This document shows positions 1-11,620 of a stretch of 64,000 nucleotides of DNA, in pieces. Numbering within the stretch: position 1 is the stretch's first letter; each line of letters opens with the position of its first letter. Source of the stretch: Nonomuraea gerenzanensis. Its GTDB lineage: Bacteria; Actinomycetota; Actinomycetes; Streptosporangiales; Streptosporangiaceae. Both the position numbers and the translations under genes were made by a program. Location of the stretch: the NCBI RefSeq assembly GCF_020215645.1, contig NZ_CP084058.1:8866001-8930000 (forward strand), given 5' to 3'. A model generated the notes under the pieces. The model was not told the origin of the DNA. It made no database searches and was given only the letters and a program-made list of their open reading frames with translations.

Positions 1-85
1 GAGAGAGCACGTCACCCGTCATCTCCGGGTTTAACGACTTACCCTGCCCGTCCTCGTATGGCCTGTCGTTCTCGTCGCGCGCCAC
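1..85 (-). CDS. Start of an unrecognised gene, cut by the window edge
   Basis: A GTG at 85 on the minus strand is preceded by a good Shine-Dalgarno sequence (AGAGAGG, about 6 bases upstream) and opens a frame that runs without a stop to the window edge. The 28 visible residues are hydrophilic (MARDENDRPYEDG, then a Lys/Ser/Pro-containing stretch), with no signal peptide or membrane segment. It lies downstream of the LCP gene on the same strand, 139 bases away, so it may share its transcript or have its own promoter. Too little is visible to assign a family. Confidence 0.5.
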   Translation of the reverse strand, partial: MARDENDRPYEDGQGKSLNPEMTGDVLS

Positions 86-224
86 GGTGGAACCTCTCTT
101 GTACGAATAGTAACCGCGCCCCTTCCTACCACTACTTGTCCGGAAATTTCACTTGTTTCCCTAAAATCACTCTGAGTAACAATCGCCCCAGAGCGTCACC
201 AGCCGAGCACGGAGCCGAGCGGCG

Positions 225-1793
225 TCACTTGCACGGGTCCGTGTTGCTGTCCACGACCTTGTCCTTGAGCGCGTCCGGGATCGCCGACTGGACCCGGACC
301 CCCGGCCAGTCCTTGCCGATGACGAGCTGGATGACCGGCCCGGTGGCCGGCTGGGCGGGCGGGCTCTTCAGCTCGTACGGCTGCGAGGCGACCGCCTTGA
401 CCTTGCCCTGCACGGGCGTGCGCTTGTCCTTCGACAGCCGGGCGGCCACCGCGTCCCCGTAGGCGGGGCCGTCCGTGGCGTCCTTCTTGGCGTACCTGAT
501 CGTGGTGGTGTCGGCTGGCGCGGCGTTGCCCACCTGCGTGACCACGAAGCCCTGCGCGGCCAGCGCGTCCGCCACCTGAAGGGCCTTGCCCTGCTCGCCG
601 GTGGCGTTGAGCACCTGCAGGCGCACCTGCTCGTGCTCGATCTTCGGCGCGCTCGTCCTGGCGGCCGACGCGGTGGGCTTGATGTCGGTGTCGTTGCGCA
701 CGGCCTCGAAGAAGTCGCGCGCCGCCGGCTGGGCGAACTGCACCCTGGCCGTGTTCTCCGGGTACGGCTCGGTGGGCACCGTGATGCCCTTGAGCTCCTT
801 GGCGGTCAGCCCGCTGACGCTCCTGGCGATCTCCAGCATGCGGTCCAGGCCGAGGCCGTCGTCCACGGTGACGGCCTGGGTGGCGGCCTGGAGGAAGGCG
901 TTCAGCTTGCCGGGGTCGGTGAGCAGGCCGCCGTCGGTGACCTTCTTCATCACCTGGGTGAGGAAGATCTGCTGGCGCTCGATCCGGCTGAGGTCGCTGC
1001 CGTCGCCCAGGGAGTACCTGGTCCGTACGTAGCCCAGCGCCTGCTCCCCGTTGACCGTGTGCCTGCCGGCGCCGAGCACGAACTTGGCCTCTTTGTCGTT
1101 GACGGCCTTGGGCAGGCAGATCTCGATGCCGCCGAGCGCGTCGATGATGCCCTTGAAGCCGGTGAAGTCGACCTTCACGAAGTGGTCGATCTTGATGTTG
1201 GTCAGCGACTCGAGGGTCTTGATCGTGCAGTTGATGCCGCCGTCGTTGAAGGCGGAGTTGACCTGGCGCAGCCCGGCGGCCAGCACGGCCCCGTTCCTGC
1301 CCTTGCACTCGGGGATCTGCACCATCGAGTCGCGCGGGAAGCTGATCATCGTGGCGCCGTCGCGGTTGGGCGCGATGTGCAGGAGCATGATCGTGTCGGT
1401 GCGCTCGCCCGCCCCCACGGTCGTGGCGCCGTACTTCTTGTTGTCGCCCTCGCGGGAGTCGGAGCCGACGAGCAGCACGTTGAGCGCGCCGGTGTCGGGC
1501 GGGCGGGTGGTGCCCGGGTCGATGGGCTCGCGCGGGATGCGGTCGTCGAGGTAGCGGTAGTAGCCGTACGCGCCGAGCGCGACGGCCACCAGCACCAGCG
1601 TCAGCGCGACACTCACCCAGCCCAGCGGCGTCAGCGGGTTGCGCGACGGCGTGGAGCGGCGTGTGCGTCCGGACTGTTTCGGGGCCCGCGACGGGGCCCG
1701 CATCGGGGGCCCGGGATGCGGCATCGGGACGGCACGCCGCCCCGGACCGCCCTCACTCCGCCGTTCTCTCACGCGGTCCACCCCCTGCGCCAT
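225..1793 (-). CDS. LCP (LytR-CpsA-Psr) family cell-wall glycopolymer ligase
   Basis: Predicted membrane-anchored phosphotransferase that attaches secondary wall polymers to peptidoglycan at the outer face of the membrane. In the 522-residue product a basic, Pro-rich cytoplasmic tail (about 1-50) precedes one membrane segment (about 52-77). The LCP domain follows, with its hallmarks: LLVGSDSR, RTDTIMLLHI, ISFPRDSMV (the catalytic Arg/Asp block), DALGGIEICLP and YVRTRYSLGDGSDLSRIERQ. A C-terminal LytR_C domain occupies the last 110 residues or so. The frame is open up to 1868, but ATG 1793 (MAQGVDRV) is the more likely start because upstream residues look non-coding. Family assignment is secure; the polymer transferred is not known. 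Confidence 0.9.
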   Translation of the reverse strand: MAQGVDRVRERRSEGGPGRRAVPMPHPGPPMRAPSRAPKQSGRTRRSTPSRNPLTPLGWVSVALTLVLVAVALGAYGYYRYLDDRIPREPIDPGTTRPPDTGALNVLLVGSDSREGDNKKYGATTVGAGERTDTIMLLHIAPNRDGATMISFPRDSMVQIPECKGRNGAVLAAGLRQVNSAFNDGGINCTIKTLESLTNIKIDHFVKVDFTGFKGIIDALGGIEICLPKAVNDKEAKFVLGAGRHTVNGEQALGYVRTRYSLGDGSDLSRIERQQIFLTQVMKKVTDGGLLTDPGKLNAFLQAATQAVTVDDGLGLDRMLEIARSVSGLTAKELKGITVPTEPYPENTARVQFAQPAARDFFEAVRNDTDIKPTASAARTSAPKIEHEQVRLQVLNATGEQGKALQVADALAAQGFVVTQVGNAAPADTTTIRYAKKDATDGPAYGDAVAARLSKDKRTPVQGKVKAVASQPYELKSPPAQPATGPVIQLVIGKDWPGVRVQSAIPDALKDKVVDSNTDPCK

Positions 1794-1969
1794 GATCGCG
1801 AAGCATAGCCACAAACCGGTATTCGCAAGATAAGTACCGTCATCTCGGCTTGTTCGCCTGTTCATCATGAGCGAGACGATGGCCCTGCGGATAGTCCCTT
1901 CTCACCCCGAGCGAGGGCTCCATCCAATGCACCCGAATGCGGGGCGACACCACGCAGGGTGACGCCATC

Positions 1970-2707
1970 ATGACGGTCATGCTGTTGACCGAGATGGCCC
2001 CTCCACCGGGCGCCCAGGAGGTGGCCGGGCTGCGGGCCACGGCCAGGGCGGCCCGGCGCGGCGCACTCGTGGCGCTCACCGCCTCGATCGCGCTGCTGAC
2101 CACCGTGCAGTTACTCGCCGACCGGGCCGCGACCAGAGAGCAGACGCTGCCGCTGGCCGTGCTGTCCCTGGCGCTCTTCGTCGCCGCCCTGCCGGTGATG
2201 GCGATCACCCAGTACGTCTGGGGCACCCGCGCCCGCCTGGTCCGGCGCAGGGAGCGGGAGCTGTACGCCGCGCCCCGCTCCGGCAGGCTGCGCCCGCTGA
2301 CCCGGCTGGCGGTGGCCGCCTGCTGGACGGTGACGCTCCTGCTCGGCTGGACCGTTCCGCGCCTGTTCCGCGACGCCGCGCTGCCTGCCTTCGCCGACGC
2401 CCTGAGCTGGGCCGCCGAGGCGCTGTCGGTGGTCAGCGTCGCGGCGGGGGTGTTGTTCCTGCTGTGGTGGGCACGGGACGCGGCGGGGATGCTGGCGCGT
2501 GCCCTGCGCTCGGGCGGATCACCTGGCGATCCCTGGGACCCGGGCGCCGGCACGCGGCCCGGCGCGGGCGCGGCGCTCTGGACGGGCGCGGCCGTGGCGG
2601 TCGTGGCCCTGCTCGGAGCCCGCGCCCATCTGTGGGAGCCGGCGACGGGCGTCGTCTACGCGTTGCTCACCGCCGCCCTCGTCTGCGGGGTAGTTACTGA
2701 CGAGTAG
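1970..2707 (+). CDS. Multi-pass membrane protein of unknown function
   Basis: A 245-residue protein with about six hydrophobic segments (around residues 28-47, 62-86, 113-132, 148-172, 200-220 and 223-242), so an integral membrane protein. I recognise no catalytic or transport motif. ATG 1970 is chosen because AGGGTG lies about 10 bases upstream; an in-frame ATG at 1937 has no close ribosome site. It ends 40 bases before the thiolase gene on the same strand, so co-transcription is possible, but nothing ties it to fatty-acid metabolism. Confidence 0.65.
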   Translation: MTVMLLTEMAPPPGAQEVAGLRATARAARRGALVALTASIALLTTVQLLADRAATREQTLPLAVLSLALFVAALPVMAITQYVWGTRARLVRRRERELYAAPRSGRLRPLTRLAVAACWTVTLLLGWTVPRLFRDAALPAFADALSWAAEALSVVSVAAGVLFLLWWARDAAGMLARALRSGGSPGDPWDPGAGTRPGAGAALWTGAAVAVVALLGARAHLWEPATGVVYALLTAALVCGVVTDE

Positions 2708-2747
2708 CATGGGCACGGAACCCCTTTCAGCAACGAGGAGCGAATCC

Positions 2748-3928
2748 GTGCCTTCCTCTCGTGACGTCGTGTTCGTCGACGGCGTACGCACGCCTTTCGG
2801 CAGGTCAGGGCCGAAGGGCCTGTACGCGGAGACCCGCGCGGACGACCTGGTCGTCCGCGTCATCCGCGAGCTCATCAGGCGCAACCCCGGCCTGCCGCCC
2901 GAGCGCGTGGACGAGGTGGCCATCGCCGCGACCACGCAGATCGGCGACCAGGGCCTGACCATCGGCCGCTCGGCCGCCGTGCTGGCCGGGCTGCCCAAGA
3001 CCGTGCCGGGCTACGCCATCGACCGGATGTGCGCGGGCGCGATGACCGCGGTCACCACGGTCGCGGGCGGCATCGCGTTCGGCGCGTACGACGTCGCCAT
3101 CGCCGGCGGCGTCGAGCACATGGGCCGACACCCGATGGGCGAGGGCGTCGACCCCAACCCGCGCTTCCTGTCGGAGAAGCTGGTCGACCCGAGTGCGCTG
3201 GTCATGGGCATGACGGCGGAGAACCTGCACGACCGCTACCCGACGATCAGCAAGGAGCGCGCCGACGCGTACGCGGTGCTCTCGCAGGAGAAGGCCGCCA
3301 AGGCGTACGCCGACGGCAAGATCCAGCCCGACCTGGTGCCGACCGCGATCAGGACGGCCGAGAAGGGCTGGGGCCTGGCCGTGGAGGACGAGGCGCCCAG
3401 GCCGGGCACCACGCTGGAGGGGCTGAGCGGGCTCAAGACGCCGTTCCGCCCGCACGGCCACGTCACGGCGGGCAACTCCTCCGGCATCAACGACGGCGCC
3501 ACCGGCTGCGTCGTGGCGGCCGGAGAGGTCGCCGAGGAGCTGGGGCTGGCGCCGAAGATGCGCCTGGTGTCGTACGCCTTCGCGGGCGTGGACCCCGAGG
3601 TCATGGGCGTCGGGCCGATCCCGTCCACCGAGCGGGCGCTGCGCCTGGCCGGGCTGGACAGCTCCGACATCGGGCTGTTCGAGATCAACGAGGCGTTCGC
3701 CGTCCAGGTGCTGGCGTTCCTGGAGCACTTCGGCATCGCCGACGACGACCCCCGCGTCAACCCCTACGGCGGCGCCATCGCCTACGGGCACCCGCTCGCC
3801 TCCTCGGGCGTGCGGCTGATGACGCAGCTCGCCCGGCAGTTCGGCGAGCGTCCCGACGTGCGTTACGGCATCACCACGATGTGCGTCGGCATGGGCATGG
3901 GCGGCACCGTGATCTGGGAGAACCTGGC

Positions 3929-3932
<4 letters not shown>
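2748..3932 (+). CDS. fadA: Acetyl-CoA acyltransferase (thiolase), beta-oxidation
   Basis: Cleaves 3-ketoacyl-CoA with CoA to acetyl-CoA and a shortened acyl-CoA in the last step of beta-oxidation. The 394-residue protein has all thiolase landmarks: nucleophile Cys95 in IDRMCAGAM, NEAFAVQVLAF, the GHPLASSGVR motif with catalytic His348, and the C-terminal Cys379 in TTMCVGMGMGG. GTG 2748 is preceded by GAGGAG at 9 bases and starts the family's usual N-terminus (RDVVFVDGVRTPFG); an ATG at 2709 in frame has no such site. The stop overlaps the next gene's ATG (ATGA at 3929-3932), so the two are translationally coupled, as in fadA/fadB operons generally. Confidence 0.93.
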
Positions 3933-6016
<2,084 letters not shown>

Positions 6017-6031
6017 CTTTGCGCAGTCTTT

Positions 6032-6056
6032 GAGGAGGTCCTGACCGGACCTCCTC
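6032..6056 (+). terminator. Hairpin terminator after the fadAB pair
   Basis: GAGGAGGTCC and GGACCTCCTC form a perfect 10-bp stem around a 5-base loop, 15 bases after the fadB stop. There is no clear T-run, as is common for actinomycete terminators. Confidence 0.75.
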
Positions 6057-6113
6057 ACCTGCGCCCGCACTCCGTCGTAGCCTTTGGTGCCGTCCTACGA
6101 ACGGAGAGTAACC

Positions 6114-6497
6114 ATGATCAAGGCAGCCGGCGCACTCGCGCTCTGCGGCGCCCTGCTGGCGGGCGGGCCCTCATTCGCGCAGGCCGCACCGCCTCCCAAG
6201 GCGAAGCTCAAGATCGTTGACGGGATGAAGGGCGGGCCCGTGAAGTCCGTCTGGCTCCACTGCTCGCCCGTCGGCGGCACCCACCCCAACGCGCAGGCCG
6301 CCTGCCGCATGCTGAAGCAGGTCAAGGGCGATCCGTCCCGGTTCAAGGTCGACCCCAGGACCTCCTGCACCCAGGAGATCAAGCCGCACGCGGTCGCCAT
6401 CGCGGGCACCTGGTACGGCAGGAAGGTGCACTGGGCGAAGTTCTTCGCCAACGCCTGCCAGATGCGGGCGATGACCGGCGTGGTCACCGCTCTCTGA
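6114..6497 (+). CDS. Secreted subtilisin-inhibitor-like (SSI) protein
   Basis: A 127-residue protein with a signal peptide (about residues 1-24, cleavage after AQA) and the SSI fold signature: two Cys pairs in the pattern LHCSPVGGTHPNAQAAC and SCTQEIKPHA ... FFANACQ, with the GTWYGRKV strand between. SSI proteins are extracellular inhibitors of serine proteases and sometimes of metalloproteases or transglutaminase. The reactive-site stretch after SCTQE differs from classical Streptomyces SSI, so target specificity is unknown. ATG 6114 has GGAGAG at a good distance. Four secreted peptidase-like genes lie within 17 kb, but a functional link is only a guess. Confidence 0.8.
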   Translation: MIKAAGALALCGALLAGGPSFAQAAPPPKAKLKIVDGMKGGPVKSVWLHCSPVGGTHPNAQAACRMLKQVKGDPSRFKVDPRTSCTQEIKPHAVAIAGTWYGRKVHWAKFFANACQMRAMTGVVTAL

Positions 6498-6506
6498 CCC
6501 GGGCGT

Positions 6507-7979
6507 TCAGCGGCGGGCCTTCTGCCTGGAGAAGGCCTGCCTGCTGTTCCAGTAGCCGAAGCCGAAGTAGACGACCAGCCCGATGAGCATCCAGACGACG
6601 AAGCGCAGCCACGTCTGCGCCGGCAGGTTGAGCATCAGGTAGAGGCAGGCCAGCACGGACACGATCGGCAGGAACGGCACCAGCGGCGCCTTGAACACCC
6701 GCGGCAGGTCGGGCCTGGTCCGGCGCAGGATGATCACCCCGATCGAGACCACCACGAACGCGAACAGCGTGCCGATGTTGACCAGCTCGGCCAGCTCCCC
6801 GAACGAGACGAACCCCGCCAGCACCATCGTGACGAGCCCGATGAGCACCGTGAGCCTGGCCGGGGTGCCGTAGTGCCGATCGACCTTCGCCAGCCAGCGC
6901 GGCAGCAGCCCGTCGCGGCTCATCGCGAACAGCACCCGGGTCTGGCCCAGCAGCAGCACCAGGACCACGGTCGTCAGGCCCGCGATCGCGCCCACGCTGA
7001 TGATCGCGGCCAGCCACGACTGGCCCACCGCGATGAAGGCGTCGGACAGCGGGGCCGCCGTGCTCAGCTCGCTGTAGCGCTGCATGCCGACGACGACCAG
7101 GGAGACGGCCACGTACAGGACCGTGCAGATGAGCAGCGAGCCGATGATGCCGCGCGGCACGTCCCGCTGGGGGTTGATGGTCTCCTCGGCGGCGGTGGCC
7201 ACGATGTCGAAGCCGATGAAGGCGAAGAAGACGATCGCCGCCGCGGAGAAGATGCCGATCACGCCGAACGCCACCGGCGTGATGCCGAACAGGAGCTGGA
7301 TGAGCGGTGCCTGGAGGCCCTCCACGCGGGGTGTGGACACCGGCTCGGGGATGAACGGCGTGTAGTTGGCCCCCTTGATGAAGAACAGGCCCGCCACGAT
7401 GACCAGCAGCACCACGCCGACCTTGGTGATCACCAGGATCAGGTTGACCCGCGACGACAGCTTGATCCCCGCCACCAGGACCGAGGTGAGAAGCAGCACG
7501 ATGAGGACGGCGGGCACGTTCACCACCGGATCCTCCCCGGCGATGGCGGCGGGCAGCTCCATGCCGATGGAGGCCAGCAGGGACGCGAAGTACCCCGACC
7601 AGCCGACCGCCACCACGGCCGCGGCCAGCGCCAGCTCCAGGAACAGGTCCCAGCCGATGATCCAGGCGGGGAACTCGCCGAGCGTGGCGAAGGAGAAGGT
7701 GTAGGCGGAGCCGGCGACCGGGATCGTGGAGGCGAACTCGGCGTAGCACAGCGCCGCGAGCCCGCACACGATGCCCGCCACGACGAACGAGACGGCCACC
7801 GCCGGGCCGGCCATCTCCTTGGCCACCTGGCCCGTGAGCACGAAGATCCCGGTACCGACGATCACGCCGATGCCGAAGACCGTCAGGTCCGTGGCCGTCA
7901 GCCGTTTGCGGAGCTGGTGCTCGGGCGCCTCGGTGTCGCGGATCGACTGCTCGACGCTCTTCGTGCGAAAGATGTCCAC
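6507..7979 (-). CDS. APC-family amino-acid permease
   Basis: A 490-residue transporter with about 12 hydrophobic segments and the APC signature near the N-terminus (GIGVIVGTGIFVLTG in TM1). The overall pattern (LRKRLTATDLTVFGIG start, ETINPQRDVPRGI block, late RRTRPDLPRVFKAP loop) is that of the cationic amino-acid transporter branch, so basic or branched amino acids are plausible substrates. The start is GTG 7979 with GGAAGGAG upstream. It ends 9 bases from the convergent SSI-like gene. A 9-bp hairpin lies in its leader at 8015-8036. Confidence 0.88.
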   Translation of the reverse strand: MDIFRTKSVEQSIRDTEAPEHQLRKRLTATDLTVFGIGVIVGTGIFVLTGQVAKEMAGPAVAVSFVVAGIVCGLAALCYAEFASTIPVAGSAYTFSFATLGEFPAWIIGWDLFLELALAAAVVAVGWSGYFASLLASIGMELPAAIAGEDPVVNVPAVLIVLLLTSVLVAGIKLSSRVNLILVITKVGVVLLVIVAGLFFIKGANYTPFIPEPVSTPRVEGLQAPLIQLLFGITPVAFGVIGIFSAAAIVFFAFIGFDIVATAAEETINPQRDVPRGIIGSLLICTVLYVAVSLVVVGMQRYSELSTAAPLSDAFIAVGQSWLAAIISVGAIAGLTTVVLVLLLGQTRVLFAMSRDGLLPRWLAKVDRHYGTPARLTVLIGLVTMVLAGFVSFGELAELVNIGTLFAFVVVSIGVIILRRTRPDLPRVFKAPLVPFLPIVSVLACLYLMLNLPAQTWLRFVVWMLIGLVVYFGFGYWNSRQAFSRQKARR

Positions 7980-8014
7980 GCTCAGTGCTCCTTCCCAGAC
8001 CCTGGGTGCTCATG

Positions 8015-8036
8015 CCCGATCCCGGGTGGGATCGGG
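8015..8036 (-). other. Hairpin in the leader of the amino-acid permease gene
   Basis: CCCGATCCC and GGGATCGGG form a perfect 9-bp stem with a GGGT loop, about 36 bases upstream of the permease GTG start and 46 bases upstream of the divergent DedA gene. It could be a leader structure or an operator; nothing in the sequence decides. Confidence 0.4.
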
Positions 8037-8081
8037 GGCTGTCCCGGTGCTGGTCCGCGAACTGGGTAGCAGGCTGAAGCT

Positions 8082-8717
8082 ATGCTCAACGATCTGCTCG
8101 ACGCCCTGGCCGGGCAAGACCTCGGCGTGGTGCTACCCCTGTTGCTGGTCTTCCTGACGCTGGACGCCTCGGTCGGGATCGGGCTGATCACGCCGGGGGA
8201 CGGGCTGCTGCTCGTGGCCGGCGCCACGGCCGACAGCCCCGGCGAGGCGCTGGCGCTGATCGGGGCGGGCCTGGTGGCCTGCTTCGCGGGCGCGTCCGGG
8301 GGGCACTGGCTGGGCAGGCGCTACGGCTCGCGGCTGCGGCACGGCAGGCTGGGGCGGCGCGTCGGCGAGCGCCGGTGGGCACGCGCGGAGCGACTGTTCG
8401 AGCGCAGCGGATGGGCGCTGGCGCTGGCGTACTTCCTGCCGGTGCTGCACGCGCTGACGCCGGCCGTGGCGGGCACGGTGGGCATGCCGTACCGCAGGTT
8501 CATGCCGTGGGCGATGCTGGGCAGCGCGGCGTGGGTGAGCACGTACGTGACGCTCGGCGCGCTCGCCGGGCAGGTGGTGCGGCAGCACGCCGAGTGGCTG
8601 CTGCCGGTGCTGGCCGCGGCGGTGGTCGTCGTGGTCGGGATCACCGCCGCGGTGCGCAGGGCGGTCAGTGGCGGGCGGGCTCCACGGAGGAGGTCCGCTT
8701 CGCGACCGCCTCGGTGA
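8082..8717 (+). CDS. DedA / VTT-domain family membrane protein
   Basis: A 211-residue integral membrane protein of the DedA (SNARE-associated, VTT) family, whose members act in lipid flipping and membrane homeostasis. Visible family features are an N-terminal re-entrant hydrophobic region with [12 protein letters not shown], the GHWLGRRYG turn, and the C-terminal block [15 protein letters not shown] followed by [13 protein letters not shown]. The block normally reads R-x-x-P-x-x-R; here the Arg positions are replaced, so proton-linked transport may differ. It starts at ATG 8082 and its 3' end overlaps the convergent dxs gene by 53 bases, which makes both 3' ends antisense to each other. Confidence 0.8.
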   Translation: MLNDLLDALAGQDLGVVLPLLLVFLTLDASVGIGLITPGDGLLLVAGATADSPGEALALIGAGLVACFAGASGGHWLGRRYGSRLRHGRLGRRVGERRWARAERLFERSGWALALAYFLPVLHALTPAVAGTVGMPYRRFMPWAMLGSAAWVSTYVTLGALAGQVVRQHAEWLLPVLAAAVVVVVGITAAVRRAVSGGRAPRRRSASRPPR

Positions 8718-10554
8718 TCTGGCGGGCGAGGTCCTGGCCGGTCAGGCCGATCTTGCCGAGGATCGCGGCCCGCTTGGCGTGGTCGAGGAACTCCTGCGGG
8801 ATGCCGAAGGTGCGGACCGGCACGTCCACGTCGGCGTCGCGCAGCAGCCGGGCCACGGCGTCGCCCACGCCGCCGACGCGGCCGTTGTCCTCCACGACGG
8901 CCACCAGCTTGTGCGCGCCGGCGGCCAGCACCAGCGCCTCGTCCAGCGGCTTGACCCAGCGCGGGTCCACGACGGTGGCCGAGATGCCCTGGGCGTCGAG
9001 CAGGACGGCGGCCTCCATGCAGACCTGGGCCATCGGGCCCACGCCCACCAGCAGCACGCCGGGATCGCCCTCGGCGGCCCGCAGGAGGTCCATCTCGCCG
9101 AGCCTGCCGACCGGCTCGATCGGCTCGGCGACGGGACCCTTGGGGAAGCGCAGCACGGTGGGGCCGTCGGTGACCTCCACGGCCTCGCGCAGCAGCTCGG
9201 TGAGGCGGTCGCCGTCGCGCGGCACCGCGATCCGCAGGCCGGGCACGACCTGGAGGATCGACAGGTCCCACATGCCGTTGTGGCTGGCGCCGTCGTCGCC
9301 CGTGACGCCCGCCCGGTCGAGCACCACGGTGACCGGCAGGCGGTGCAGGGCGACGTCCATGAGGAGCTGGTCGAAGGCGCGGTTGAGGAAGGTGGCGTAG
9401 ACGGCCACGACCGGGTGCATGCCGCCCAGCGCGAGCCCGGCGGCGCTGGTCAGCGCGTGCTGCTCGGCGATGCCGACGTCGTAGATGCGCTCGGGGAAGG
9501 CCTCGGCGAAGGCGTTGAGGCCGGTCGGGTGGAGCATCGCGGCGGTGATCGCGACCAGGTCCTCGCGCTCCTTGCCGAGCCGGACGAGCTCCTCGCTGAA
9601 GACGTTGGTCCAGATGCGGCCCTTGGGCTTCTCCGTGCCGGTGGCCCGGTCGAAGGCGCCGGGCGAGTGGAACTGGTCCTCGTCGTGGTTCTCCGCGGGG
9701 CTGTAGCCGCGGCCCTTCTGGGTGAGCGCGTGCACGATGACCGGGCCGCGGAAGTCGCGGGCCTGGCGCAGCGCCGCCTCCATGGCCTGCTCGTCGTGGC
9801 CGTCGATGGGGCCGACGTACTTCATGCCGAGGTCCTCGAACATCACCTGCGGCGACAGGACATCCTTGACGCCCTTCTTGAAGCCGTGCAGGGCGTCGTA
9901 GAGGACAGGAACGTTTCCGATCTTGTCCTTGACGAAGTCGAGCATGTCCTCGTAGCGGCGGTTGACCCGCAGCGAGGACAGGTGGGAGGCCAGGCCGCCG
10001 ATCGTCGGCGAGTAGGAGCGCCCGTTGTCGTTGACCACGATCACGACCGGCAGGTCCTTGACGGCGGCGATGTTGTTGAGCGCCTCCCAGGCCATGCCGC
10101 CGGTGAGGGCGCCGTCGCCGATGATCGCCACCACCGTGCGGTCGCGCTCGCGGCGCAGCTTGAACGCCTTGGCCAGGCCGTCGGCGTAGGACAGGGCGGT
10201 CGAGGCGTGGGAGTTCTCGACGAAGTCGTGCTCGGACTCGGCCTGGCTCGGATAGCCCGACAGGCCGCCCTCCTGCTTGAGCGCCGTGAAGCCGTCGGCC
10301 CTGCCGGTGAGGATCTTGTGCACGTACGCCTGGTGGCCGGTGTCCCAGACGACGGGGTCGTGGGGTGAGTCGAAGACCCGGTGAACGGCGATGGTGAGCT
10401 CCACCACACCGAGGTTGGGGCCGAGGTGACCGCCGAACCTGGCGCACGAGTCGACGAGCACGTCGCGGATCTCCCCCGCCAGCTGCGGCAACTCCTCGAC
10501 ACTGAGCCGTTTGACGTCCTGCGGTCCCTTGATCGAGCCCAGCAACCCGCTCAC
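8665..10554 (-). CDS. dxs: 1-deoxy-D-xylulose-5-phosphate synthase
   Basis: Thiamine-diphosphate enzyme that condenses pyruvate and glyceraldehyde-3-phosphate in the first step of the MEP isoprenoid pathway. The 629-residue length is typical. Visible motifs: [14 protein letters not shown] near the N-terminus, the ThDP/Mg motif [16 protein letters not shown] ... [20 protein letters not shown], the pyrimidine-domain [22 protein letters not shown], and the C-terminal transketolase domain. The start is GTG 10554 ([16 protein letters not shown] follows) with GGGGAG 8-12 bases upstream; the open frame extends further but without coding character. Divergent from the first secreted peptidase gene. 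Confidence 0.96.
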   Translation of the reverse strand: MSGLLGSIKGPQDVKRLSVEELPQLAGEIRDVLVDSCARFGGHLGPNLGVVELTIAVHRVFDSPHDPVVWDTGHQAYVHKILTGRADGFTALKQEGGLSGYPSQAESEHDFVENSHASTALSYADGLAKAFKLRRERDRTVVAIIGDGALTGGMAWEALNNIAAVKDLPVVIVVNDNGRSYSPTIGGLASHLSSLRVNRRYEDMLDFVKDKIGNVPVLYDALHGFKKGVKDVLSPQVMFEDLGMKYVGPIDGHDEQAMEAALRQARDFRGPVIVHALTQKGRGYSPAENHDEDQFHSPGAFDRATGTEKPKGRIWTNVFSEELVRLGKEREDLVAITAAMLHPTGLNAFAEAFPERIYDVGIAEQHALTSAAGLALGGMHPVVAVYATFLNRAFDQLLMDVALHRLPVTVVLDRAGVTGDDGASHNGMWDLSILQVVPGLRIAVPRDGDRLTELLREAVEVTDGPTVLRFPKGPVAEPIEPVGRLGEMDLLRAAEGDPGVLLVGVGPMAQVCMEAAVLLDAQGISATVVDPRWVKPLDEALVLAAGAHKLVAVVEDNGRVGGVGDAVARLLRDADVDVPVRTFGIPQEFLDHAKRAAILGKIGLTGQDLARQITEAVAKRTSSVEPARH

Positions 10555-10678
10555 GGATGCGTCTCCCCTCTGCTCTTTTGCGCCGATCCCACCGAGTCTA
10601 GTTCGCGAAGGCCCCACTGACTCCATCGAGTCAAATGCACCCACATATGTCCGATCTTGACCTAGTCTTTCGGTACCT

Positions 10679-11566
10679 ATGAACTCCGTCCCCAAAAGCA
10701 GACTCCTGACCCTCGCGGCGGCCGTGCTGGCGCTCGCGCTGGCGGCGGCCGCGCTGGTGATGGTGCTGGCGGACGTGGCCACGACCTCGACGGGTCCCGT
10801 CAACGAGGCCCAGCAGCTCGCCTCCCCGCCCTCGAAGGTCTCCAGCGAGCAGGCGGGCACCGGTCTGCCCTCCAGGAAGCTGGCCGTGGCCAACCCCCTG
10901 TACAAGACCGGGCGGCTCACCGACGTGAACTGCTCGCCCGGCGACCTGCCCGCCGGGAGCATGGTGGCCTACCGGCGGTTCCTGACGCGCGTGACCGCCT
11001 GCCTGAACAAGGCGTGGGCGGCGCAGTTCCGCAAGGCCAAGATGCCCTTCACCAAGCCGCGGCTGCGCATCATCACCAGCAAGGTCAGGACGCCCTGCGG
11101 GGCCTGGAACACGGGCGCGGACGGCGTCTACTGCTCCACCGACCGCACGATGTACCTGATGATCAGCAAGGCGCAGCTGCGCAACCCGTTCCCGCTGGGG
11201 ATCACCCGGCTGATCGCGCACGAGTACGGCCATCACGTGCAGCAGGTCTCCGGCATCTGGAGTTACTACTGGACGGCGCGCACGTCCGCCGGCAAGGCCA
11301 AGCGGCTGCAACTGTCGCGCAATTCGGAGTTGCAGGCCGAGTGTTTCTCCGCGGTCTTCATGAGCACGATGGCGGGCACGCCGCTGGTCACCCCGGGCGA
11401 CTGGGACTACACGGTGGGCTGGTTCAGGAAGAACGGGGCCAAGGGGTGGCCGCAGAACGACCACGGCAAGGGGCCGACGCAGGCGGCGTGGATGACGCGG
11501 GGGTTCAATCGCGGGACTCCCGGCTCATGCAACACGTGGGCGGCAAATCCGCGAAATGTCACCTAA
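10679..11566 (+). CDS. Secreted HExxH metallopeptidase-like protein, paralog 1
   Basis: A 295-residue protein with an N-terminal signal or anchor segment (about 8-32) and a zinc-peptidase motif HEYGHH at residues 181-186, in the context [16 protein letters not shown] second conserved helix, [11 protein letters not shown], probably supplies the third zinc ligand. This pattern matches the neutral zinc metallopeptidase (YpfJ-like) group. Six Cys positions are shared with the three paralogs in this window ([34 protein letters not shown]), suggesting three disulfides in an extracellular enzyme. Natural substrates are unknown. It heads a tandem array of three same-strand copies. Confidence 0.82.
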   Translation: MNSVPKSRLLTLAAAVLALALAAAALVMVLADVATTSTGPVNEAQQLASPPSKVSSEQAGTGLPSRKLAVANPLYKTGRLTDVNCSPGDLPAGSMVAYRRFLTRVTACLNKAWAAQFRKAKMPFTKPRLRIITSKVRTPCGAWNTGADGVYCSTDRTMYLMISKAQLRNPFPLGITRLIAHEYGHHVQQVSGIWSYYWTARTSAGKAKRLQLSRNSELQAECFSAVFMSTMAGTPLVTPGDWDYTVGWFRKNGAKGWPQNDHGKGPTQAAWMTRGFNRGTPGSCNTWAANPRNVT

Positions 11567-11620
11567 TGGCTCTTTAGTCGCGCTTTACCTGGAACTCCCT
11601 CTTTAATAGGGTGCCTTCTC

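Noticed and set aside
58..462. Plus-strand frame at the left edge
   Set aside because: It overlaps the 3' end of the LCP gene on the opposite strand and has no ribosome site or domain.
3029..3928. Upstream extension of the fadB frame inside the thiolase gene
   Set aside because: The residues are Arg/Gly-rich shadow sequence, while ATG 3929 at the ATGA junction starts the crotonase domain.
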